Shown piece by piece: positions 7,311 to 12,843 of a stretch of 13,749 nucleotides of DNA (the first letter of the stretch is position 1; every line of letters begins with the position of its first letter). The translations under genes and the position numbers were made by a program. The notes below the pieces were generated by a model. That model was not told where the DNA came from and ran no database searches. It saw nothing but the letters and a program-made list of their open reading frames with translations. This DNA is from Verrucomicrobiota bacterium (GTDB lineage: Bacteria; Verrucomicrobiota; Verrucomicrobiia; Opitutales; Opitutaceae): assembly GCA_023430565.1 (NCBI GenBank), contig JAEZAD010000326.1:1-13749 (forward strand), read 5' to 3'.

Positions 7311-8386
7311 TTGCGCGGTGAGGGCACCGCACCTCCATTGGGGGAGGGGGCGGGGAGGGGGAGGCGGGGCTCGATTTGTTTCCACAATGCCTCGGCGCGT
7401 TCGGCGAGGAGGGTGCGGCATTTCGCGAGCTCGGCTTCGCGGGCGGCGCGGTTTTCTTCCGCGATCTTCGCGAGGTCGTCGAGGTTGTAGAGAAAGACGT
7501 TCTGCAGGTCGGCGGCGCGGGCGTCGACGTCGCGCGGCAGGGCGAGGTCGATGAAAAAGAGCGGGCGCGCGGGGCGCTTGTGGATGGCGGCTTTGGCGGC
7601 GTCGCGGGAGATGACCGTGCCGGGCGCGGACGTGGAGCAGACGACGACGTCGAACTCGCCGAGGCGCGACTCGCATTGTTCGAACGGCATCGCGCTGGCG
7701 CCGAGTGCGGTGGCGAGCTCCATGGCGCGTTCGAGACGGCGGCTGGCGACGGTGAGGCTGCCGGCGTTGCGACTGCGGAAGGCTTTGGCGGTTTTCTCGC
7801 CGATGTCGCCGGCGCCGAGGAGGAGGATGCGGGTGGAATCGAGGTCGCCGAAAATGGTGTGGGCGAGATCGACGGCGACGTTGGCGACGCTCACGTGACC
7901 TTCGGTGATGGCGGTGTTGGAGCGGACGTGTTTCGCGGCTTGGAAGGCTTTTTGGAAAACGCGATTGAGGACGGGGCCGGTGTGGCCGCGGGCCTGGGCG
8001 GCGGCGTAGGCGTCTTTGACCTGGCCGAAAATTTCGGTTTCGCCGACCATCTGGGAATCGACGCCGGCGGCGACCTCGAGGAGATGGTGGACGGCGGCGG
8101 GGCCGCGGAGGTGGAGGCGGAAGCGTTCGAATTCGGCGGGGTCGACGTTTTGTTGCGCGCAGAAGGCGGACTGGACGTGAGCGGCGGTGGCGGTTTCGGC
8201 GGCGACACCGTAGAATTCGATGCGGTTGCAGGTGTTGAGGAGCGTGAACTCGCGGAGGCCGGCGACGCGGGAGAGCTGGGCGGCGAGTTGCGAGGCGGCG
8301 TCGGCGCCGAGCGAGAGGCGCTCGCGGACGGAGAGCGGCGTCGTGTGGTGCGTCGCGCCGAGGACGAAGAACGCTTGCTGGCTCAT
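7307..8386 (-). CDS. hemA: Glutamyl-tRNA reductase HemA
   Basis: HemA reduces glutamyl-tRNA(Glu) with NADPH to glutamate-1-semialdehyde, the first committed step of C5 tetrapyrrole synthesis. Features of the 359 residues: VLGATHHTTPLSVRERL at the N-terminus, the catalytic cysteine C53 in LLNTCNRIEFY, H101 with VAAGVDSQMVGETEIFGQVK at 103-124, the NADPH site GAGDIGE at 191-197, and FIDLALPRDVD. The protein is shorter than the roughly 420 residues of E. coli HemA because the C-terminal dimerisation helix region is reduced. The last 12 or so residues (PNGGAVPSPRN) are encoded by a dispersed repeat and not by family sequence. ATG 8386 overlaps the stop of the CcsA/HemX-like gene (ATGA), indicating coupled translation; hemX-hemA pairing is common. 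No hemC follows. The 3' end converges on the kinase gene with a 4-base overlap, leaving no room for a terminator between them. Confidence 0.95.
   Translation of the reverse strand: MSQQAFFVLGATHHTTPLSVRERLSLGADAASQLAAQLSRVAGLREFTLLNTCNRIEFYGVAAETATAAHVQSAFCAQQNVDPAEFERFRLHLRGPAAVHHLLEVAAGVDSQMVGETEIFGQVKDAYAAAQARGHTGPVLNRVFQKAFQAAKHVRSNTAITEGHVSVANVAVDLAHTIFGDLDSTRILLLGAGDIGEKTAKAFRSRNAGSLTVASRRLERAMELATALGASAMPFEQCESRLGEFDVVVCSTSAPGTVISRDAAKAAIHKRPARPLFFIDLALPRDVDARAADLQNVFLYNLDDLAKIAEENRAAREAELAKCRTLLAERAEALWKQIEPRLPLPAPSPNGGAVPSPRN
7313..7347. repeat. Copy 2 of the palindromic repeat, encoding the HemA C-terminal tail
   Basis: GCGGTGAGGGCACCGC (7315-7330) is a perfect 6-base hairpin (GCGGTG/CACCGC, loop AGGG), followed by ACCTCCATTGGGGGAGG, a second potential stem. 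It matches copies at 6890-6923 and 9333-9365. It covers the last codons of hemA and begins 3 bases after the kinase stop, so it may also have shaped the convergent gene boundary. Confidence 0.65.
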
Positions 8387-9234
8387 CGGGGCACGACGTA
8401 ATCGGGCGCGGGGAGCGCGGGCGGATGGCGGCTCGCATCGACGGGGCCGAGCGAGACGAGAGCGGCGCCGAAGAGGGTGAGGCAGGTCCAGGCGAAGCGT
8501 TTGGCGAGGAGGTGTCCGCCGAGGCGGAGGGCCAGCGCGACGGAGTAGGCGAGCCAGATGAGGACGGTGAAGAGGAGTTTGGTGACGTTGACTGTCTCGA
8601 AATCGCGCACCCAGTAGATGGCGCCGCCGATGAGCGAGGCGGTCATGAGGACGACGCCGGTGATGAGGAGGCGGAGGCTGATTTGGTCGAGGTCGAAGAT
8701 CGGTGGGAGAAAGGAGAACCAGCCGCCGAGGTGTTTCTTTTCGAGCGAGTAGTGGCGGAGAACGAGCATGAGCGCGGTGAGCGCGAGCAGGGCGAAGACG
8801 CCGTAGCTGAAAAGGGCGAGCGAGGCGTGGAGTTCGATCCAGGGATTACCGCCGAAGATTTTAGTGCGGCGGGTGGCGTCCCAAGCGGGGATGGCGAGCG
8901 AGGTGAGGGTGAGGACGGCGGCGAGGCAGGAGGTGAAGAAGCCGAGCAAGCTGAGCCGGAAGGTGACACCGAGGACGAGGTAAAGGGTGGTGGCGGACCA
9001 GGCGGTGAACTGGAAGATTTCGAACATGTTGCCCAGCGGGCAGCCGCCGACGGCCTGGCCGCGCGCGTAGAGGCCGAGGAGGTGGCAGACGTAGCCGAAG
9101 GCGATGATGAGGTTGATGGCGGCGTTGGACTGGCGGGTGCCGCGGAGGAGCGAGACCGTGCCGAGGATCAGGCCGGCGAGGTAGCAGGCGGCGGCGATCC
9201 AGATCCAGGTGCGGTCGGTGAGTCCGGCGAACAT
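8383..9234 (-). CDS. ccsA: CcsA/HemX-family cytochrome c biogenesis-type membrane protein
   Basis: This is a polytopic inner-membrane protein of 283 residues and about eight hydrophobic segments, of the CcsA/ResC/HemX family. The segment GCPLGNMFEIFQFTAWSATTLYLVLG (residues about 64-89) is the family pattern of the loop before a membrane helix, and histidines occur at the expected places (GYVCHLLGLY, and WIELHASLALFSYGVFAL). True CcsA proteins carry a tryptophan-rich WWD haem-handling motif (like WSWDPKE) between late helices. Here that place reads AIYWVRDFETVNVTK, so the signature is missing. With hemA directly downstream in a 4-base overlap, a HemX-like role in controlling HemA level or haem supply is at least as likely as haem delivery to cytochrome c. 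Start ATG 9234 gives a short N-tail before the first helix; the ribosome site is weak. The family call is firm, the exact role is not. Confidence 0.82.
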   Translation of the reverse strand: MFAGLTDRTWIWIAAACYLAGLILGTVSLLRGTRQSNAAINLIIAFGYVCHLLGLYARGQAVGGCPLGNMFEIFQFTAWSATTLYLVLGVTFRLSLLGFFTSCLAAVLTLTSLAIPAWDATRRTKIFGGNPWIELHASLALFSYGVFALLALTALMLVLRHYSLEKKHLGGWFSFLPPIFDLDQISLRLLITGVVLMTASLIGGAIYWVRDFETVNVTKLLFTVLIWLAYSVALALRLGGHLLAKRFAWTCLTLFGAALVSLGPVDASRHPPALPAPDYVVPR

Positions 9235-9332
9235 CAGAGAAAGCGGAGCCTAGGCGGGCGAGGGGGTGGGGCAAGTCCGCGGGGTGAGCGTTTGTTGGGA
9301 GGGAATGCGCGGATTTGGACGGCAGCGGGCCT

Positions 9333-9365
9333 GCACGGTGGGGGCACCGCGCCTCCAGGGAGGAG
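9333..9365. repeat. Copy 3 of the palindromic repeat, in the ccsA-thioredoxin gap
   Basis: GCACGGTGGGGGCACCGC with CGGTG/CACCG pairing around a GGGG loop is followed by GCCTCCAGGGAGGAG (CCTCC/GGAGG pairing). It lies in the 142-base gap between the ccsA-like gene and the thioredoxin-like gene and ends 11 bases beyond the latter's stop. It is the only intergenic copy of the three. On the - strand it could fold in the mRNA after the thioredoxin-like gene, but no T-run follows, so I do not call it a terminator. Confidence 0.65.
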
Positions 9366-9376
9366 AAGGGCGCTGG

Positions 9377-9865
9377 TCAGCGGCGTTGGGGGGACCAGAG
9401 GTCGAGGAAGGCGGCGACTTTTTTGGGGTCGTGGACGTCGCCTTCTTCGAGGACGCCGGTTTCCTGGGTGACGAGGTGTTTGCCGTCGGCGTCGAGCACG
9501 ATGAGGACGGGGATGCCCTGCTTGAGCGGGCGGCCGTAGCGCTCGTCGATGTCGGTGTTGCGCGCGGGGGTGCGGCGCATGTTCATGTCGACGTAAACGA
9601 GGATGAAATCGCGGGCGAGGCGCTCTTTGACGGCGCGGGCGTTTTGAAACGTGTGGTGGAGTTTGCGGCACCACGGGCACCAGTTGGTGCCGAGATCGAG
9701 GAGGACGTGTTTGTTTTCCGATTTGGCCTGGGCGATGGCGGCGGCGATGAGTTCGGCACCGGAAACTTGGGTGTCGTAGATGTCGGGGCCGATGGCGGGG
9801 TATTCGGCGTCGGCGCGGGCGGAAAGCGTGAGGGCGAGCAGCGCGAAGAGGGGTAACAACTTCAT
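9377..9865 (-). CDS. Exported thioredoxin-fold protein with a CPWC active site
   Basis: This is a periplasmic thiol-disulfide protein of 162 residues. ATG 9865 gives a clear signal peptide (MKLLPLFALLALTLSARADA, with cleavage probably near A20); the frame is open upstream to 9970, but that stretch has no signal or domain. The thioredoxin domain shows the redox motif WCPWCRKLH with cysteines at 63 and 66, preceded by the strand HVLLDLGTN, then FILVYVDMN and the cis-proline strand GIPVLIVLD (P119), followed by DADGKHL. The CPWC dipeptide and the sequence HTFQNARAVKERLARDF suggest the thioredoxin-like group with varied reducing roles, not classic TrxA (CGPC) or DsbA (CPHC). It lies upstream of the CcsA/HemX-like gene on the same strand, 142 bases away, so a link to cytochrome c thiol reduction is possible but not shown. 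Confidence 0.85.
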   Translation of the reverse strand: MKLLPLFALLALTLSARADAEYPAIGPDIYDTQVSGAELIAAAIAQAKSENKHVLLDLGTNWCPWCRKLHHTFQNARAVKERLARDFILVYVDMNMRRTPARNTDIDERYGRPLKQGIPVLIVLDADGKHLVTQETGVLEEGDVHDPKKVAAFLDLWSPQRR

Positions 9866-9920
9866 CGGGGCGAAAAGGAAACGCGAAGCGGGCGGATGGC
9901 TAGGGGAAATTGGGGAAAGG

Positions 9921-9940
9921 GCGGCGCGCGGGCTCGCCGC
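9921..9940. repeat. GC-rich hairpin just after the SAM methyltransferase stop
   Basis: GCGGCG (9921-9926) and CGCCGC (9935-9940) form a perfect 6-base stem with an 8-base loop. It starts at the first base after, and overlaps by one base, the methyltransferase stop codon (9940-9942). In the mRNA it is followed by CCTTTCCCCAATTTCCCC, a pyrimidine run but not a clean U-tract, so it is a weak terminator candidate or a repeat-type hairpin. Confidence 0.4.
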
Positions 9941-10782
9941 TACGAGGCGCGGGCGATCCAGAAGCGGCATTCGTCGGAAAAATCGCGCACGGGTTTGGAT
10001 TCGCGGGAAAGTTTCGAGCGCATGCAGTCGAACTCGTGGGTCCAGCCGGTGGCGGCGAGGTCGTCGAGGATTTCGCGGCGGTCGGGCAGGTGCATGAACG
10101 TGCGGCCGGTGCCGGCTTCCTCGAAGTAGCGGTCGCCGAATTCGACGAGGCGCGGGTCCTGTTCGCCGCGTTGCCAGCGGATGCGTTCGAGGCGCCAGAG
10201 GGCGCGTTCGGTGGAGGACGAGTTGCGGTCGTGACTGGTGAAGAGCAGCGGGGCGCCGGCGATGCAGACGCGGCGCAGTTCGCGGAGGGCGGCGCGGCGG
10301 TTGGCGCGACCGGGGATTTGCATGAGGCCGTTGAAGAGGAAGAGGGCGCCGGAAAAACGGTTGTCACCTAATAAGTGACAATCTGCTGGGGGTTGAGAGG
10401 GGGAAAGCGAGGGATTGTCACTTAATAGGTGACAATGGGTCAGGTTGGTGGCGTCGGCGTGGAGGAAGCGAACCGGGTGGGGGGGCTGGTCGGCGGCGCG
10501 TTCGGCGGCGAGGGCGCGGGCCTGGGCGAGGAGTTCCTCGGCGAAGTCGAAGGCGGTGAGGTTGCGGTAGCCGAGCGACCAGAGGCCGAGGGTGACGCGG
10601 CCGGCGCCGCAGCCGGCCTCGATCAGCGGGGCGGCGCGATCGGTGAAGGTGCGCTCGATGAGGATGCGTTCGGATTCCCAAAGTCCGAGGCCGTGCGCGG
10701 CGCGCGTGTAGTGGAGAACGGCGGTGAGGTCGTTGAAGTCGTCGCGGACGGTGGTGGCGGAGATTTTCTTCCTCCCGGGCAT
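9940..10782 (-). CDS. Class I SAM-dependent methyltransferase with an internal repeat-derived insertion
   Basis: This 280-residue protein is probably a SAM-dependent methyltransferase of unknown substrate. Motif I is LIEAGCGAGRVTLGL (54-68), followed by the acidic end of strand 2 in LTAFDFAEEL. FLHADATNL (107-114) matches motif II, and ALFLFNGLMQIPG (146-158) matches the motif IV/post-IV region of the Methyltransf_11/25 type. Between ATNL and RFSGALF lies an extra stretch with two near-identical strings, CHLLSDN and CHLLGDN, encoded by a 75-base palindromic element (10361-10435). The insertion preserves the frame, and lies in a loop between the SAM-binding strand and the catalytic strand, so the enzyme may still fold. 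ATG 10782 forms TGATG with the stop of the upstream peptidase gene, so translation is coupled. The open frame extends upstream inside the peptidase gene, but that part is not methyltransferase. Confidence 0.82.
   Translation of the reverse strand: MPGRKKISATTVRDDFNDLTAVLHYTRAAHGLGLWESERILIERTFTDRAAPLIEAGCGAGRVTLGLWSLGYRNLTAFDFAEELLAQARALAAERAADQPPHPVRFLHADATNLTHCHLLSDNPSLSPSQPPADCHLLGDNRFSGALFLFNGLMQIPGRANRRAALRELRRVCIAGAPLLFTSHDRNSSSTERALWRLERIRWQRGEQDPRLVEFGDRYFEEAGTGRTFMHLPDRREILDDLAATGWTHEFDCMRSKLSRESKPVRDFSDECRFWIARAS
10361..10435. mobile_element. 75-base MITE-like element with two nested palindromes, inserted in frame in a methyltransferase gene
   Basis: Two 21-base units lie at 10361-10381 and 10415-10435, each of the form TTGTCAC-N7-GTGACAA. 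They are inverted copies of each other with a mismatch only at the central base. They read equally well as direct repeats with two differences (CTAATAA against TTAATAG in the centre). A 33-base G-rich spacer separates them and contains one TTGAGAG. The ends are A+T-rich against a very GC-rich host gene. Total length is 75 bases, 25 codons, so the methyltransferase frame is kept (read as CHLLSDN ... CHLLGDN). No transposase is encoded and no target-site duplication is evident. It resembles a non-autonomous MITE or a REP/BIME-type doublet; the class is inferred. Confidence 0.6.
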
Positions 10783-12713
10783 CACAAATGCTCGTCGAGG
10801 AATTTTTCCAATTCCACCAGGAATTTCTGCCGGTTGCTGCGTTCGTAGAAGCCGTGAAACTCGGTGTCGAAGAACAGCTTTTTGTGCGGCACCTTGTGTT
10901 TCTTCAGTTCGGACAGGAGGCGGGTGGATTGTTCGTAGTCGACGGTGCTGTCGAGTTTGCCGTGGACGACCAGCACGGGGCGCTTGATCGCGCTGACGTG
11001 GTTGATCGGGGAGATCTCGTTGAAGCGGGCTTTCTGTTGGGCGGGGTCGCCGAGTTTCGCGATGTAGTAGTCGCGGGCGAACTTCGAACCGCGGGAGCGA
11101 TCCTTCTGGCGGATCATTTGCTTCCAGTCGAAGACGCCCGCGAAGGTGATGGCGCAGCGGTAGAGATCGGGTTCGAAGGCGGCGCCGCAGATCGCGAGGT
11201 AGCCGCCGAAGCTTCCGCCGTAGATGGCGATGCGCGCGGGATCGACGAGGCCCTGGGCGATGAGGTGTTTCACGCCGTCGGTGACATCGTGGTGCATGCC
11301 GGTGAAGTCGGCCATGGCGTCGTAGCTGACGGCGCGCGGGTAGCCGGTCGATCCGCGATAGTTGGGTTGGAAAACGGCGTAGCCGCTGCTGGTCAGGAAC
11401 TGCATTTCGGAATCGTAGCCCCAGTGGTCGCGAATCCATGGGCCGCCATGTGGGTTTACGATGAGGGGCGGCTTGCTCCCGTTGCGGTTGGGCTTGGGGA
11501 GGGAGAGATAGCCTTCGAGGGTCAGGCCGTCGCGGGTCTTGTATTTGAGCGGGCGGGGGAGCGATGAATCCGCGGGATCGATCCAGGGCGCGGGGTCAGC
11601 GAGGGCGGCGAGGGAGTTGGCTTCGCGATCGTAGATCAAGTAGCGGGGCGGCTCGCGACCGTCGGCGGAGCGGAACATAAAGCGACGCAGGTCCCAGTCG
11701 CCTTGCACGACTTGATTGAGGCGACCGGGAAGTTTGGCATTCACGGCGGCGAGCACCTCGGCGAAGGTTTTGTCGACGGGCAGTTGGACGGGGATGTCGC
11801 GGTCGTAGGCGAGTGCGAGCGGGCGGCTTTTTCCGTTGCGGAGTCGCACGGTGAGGAGGCGAGCCGAGTGCATGGAGTAGTCGGCGTCCTCGAACAGAGG
11901 CGGTCCGAACTCGTTTTTGCCGATTCGATACAGGTGGAGTGAGGAGGAGACGGCGTGGTCGCCGAGATTCGAGACGTAGATGGCGTCGGGGTCGGGCGTG
12001 AAAGCGACGAAGGTGGTCCTTTCGGTGTCGAAGGGGAGCGCGGTCCAGGGAGCGTCGGGATGCGCGCGGTAGTGGATGGTGAGTTGCTTGTTGTGATAGA
12101 TGTAAACGCCACGGATTTCGCCGTCGTCGTCCGGGATGTAGCCGACGAGGTCGCCGTTGGGGACTTTGATCCACTGCTTCACATTGAAGCGGACGTTGTT
12201 CTGGCCCATTTGGGAGGAGGGCCGGAGTCGGGTGTTGATGATGGCAAGGCCGGGGCTGCCGCCGTCCCACTCGTCGAAATCGACCACGAAAAGATCGGGG
12301 TCGCGGCGAAGGCTGCTCACGAGGGTGAACGACTGCCCCTGGTAGGTGAGGTTCGCGATGACCTTTCGCTGGGCGATGTCGAGGATCTGCTGCCGGAAGC
12401 GGTAGGCGGGACGATTCGAACTGGAGATCACCAGGCGGGTGGCGTCGATCCATTCGTAGTCGAAGACGTCGTCGGCGGCGAGGTCGAGTTTGGTGGTCTC
12501 GCCGGTGGTGTGGTCGAAGACGTTGACGTCGTAATAATCGCGTTTGCTCGGGGTCAGGAAGACGACATAGCGGCCGTCCTCGGAGAGCGATGCGGCGGTG
12601 ACGGCGGGGCGGCGGATATAGCCGTCGGTCGAGTCGGAAGCGCGCAGGAGCGCCGAAAACAAAGCCAGCGCAGCGAAGGCAATACGGGCGAGGTGGCGGA
12701 GGTCGAAGATCAT
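10782..12713 (-). CDS. Exported S9-family prolyl-oligopeptidase-type serine peptidase
   Basis: This is a periplasmic or secreted serine peptidase of the alpha/beta-hydrolase S9 family (acylaminoacyl-peptidase or dipeptidyl-peptidase-like), which cleaves short peptides. ATG 12713 gives a signal peptide (RHLARIAFAALALFSALLRAS); an ATG at 12764 would add 17 residues that bury it. The 643 residues comprise an N-terminal beta-propeller (about 40-380, with repeated strings such as SEDGRYVVFLTPSKRDYYDV and FTPDPDAIYVSN) and a C-terminal hydrolase domain starting near YKTRDGLTLEGYLSLP. The triad is in the standard order: S501 in YGGSFGGYLA, D588 in HGKLDSTVDYEQ and H620 in TEFHGFYERSNR. The oxyanion-side string NPHGGPWIRDHWGYD is also typical. 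The stop overlaps the methyltransferase start by one base (TGATG). The 130 bases upstream to the RsmB-like stop must hold any promoter; none is convincing by eye. Confidence 0.92.
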   Translation of the reverse strand: MIFDLRHLARIAFAALALFSALLRASDSTDGYIRRPAVTAASLSEDGRYVVFLTPSKRDYYDVNVFDHTTGETTKLDLAADDVFDYEWIDATRLVISSSNRPAYRFRQQILDIAQRKVIANLTYQGQSFTLVSSLRRDPDLFVVDFDEWDGGSPGLAIINTRLRPSSQMGQNNVRFNVKQWIKVPNGDLVGYIPDDDGEIRGVYIYHNKQLTIHYRAHPDAPWTALPFDTERTTFVAFTPDPDAIYVSNLGDHAVSSSLHLYRIGKNEFGPPLFEDADYSMHSARLLTVRLRNGKSRPLALAYDRDIPVQLPVDKTFAEVLAAVNAKLPGRLNQVVQGDWDLRRFMFRSADGREPPRYLIYDREANSLAALADPAPWIDPADSSLPRPLKYKTRDGLTLEGYLSLPKPNRNGSKPPLIVNPHGGPWIRDHWGYDSEMQFLTSSGYAVFQPNYRGSTGYPRAVSYDAMADFTGMHHDVTDGVKHLIAQGLVDPARIAIYGGSFGGYLAICGAAFEPDLYRCAITFAGVFDWKQMIRQKDRSRGSKFARDYYIAKLGDPAQQKARFNEISPINHVSAIKRPVLVVHGKLDSTVDYEQSTRLLSELKKHKVPHKKLFFDTEFHGFYERSNRQKFLVELEKFLDEHL

Positions 12714-12843
12714 GGCGGGCCAGGCGATTTTCCCCTCGATCAGCGGAGGATGGCGACGAGGCAAACGCTAGACGGACGTGCAAATTACTGTCGAGCGAGC
12801 GGCCCTGACACAGCTCACGTAGAAGCGTCCGATGTGGGCGGTG

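Noticed and set aside
7376..8401. 341-codon open frame on + opposite hemA
   Set aside because: It is a glycine-, alanine- and glutamate-rich shadow of hemA, whose catalytic and NADPH motifs are unambiguous on the - strand. The frame at 8425-9471 is likewise the shadow of the ccsA-like gene.
9333..9365. Rho-independent terminator after the thioredoxin-like gene
   Set aside because: The stems are GC-rich but no U-tract follows on either strand, and the same sequence recurs inside two genes, so it is better called a repeat.
10361..10435. Repeat-spacer-repeat geometry (21-base repeats, 33-base spacer) resembling a minimal CRISPR array
   Set aside because: There are only two units, each a near-perfect palindrome along its whole length, they sit inside a conserved methyltransferase frame, and no cas gene or leader is present.
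10783..11439. Upstream extension of the methyltransferase frame inside the peptidase gene, which would give a 499-residue protein
   Set aside because: The extension is basic low-complexity shadow sequence of the peptidase gene, while ATG 10782 has a normal TGATG coupling and gives a normal methyltransferase N-terminus.
12714..12843. Promoter for the peptidase gene in the 130-base gap (TTTGCAC ... TTTGC stretch near 12758-12784)
   Set aside because: The spacing fits neither a sigma-70 nor a sigma-54 site, and no clear -10 box or ribosome site accompanies it.
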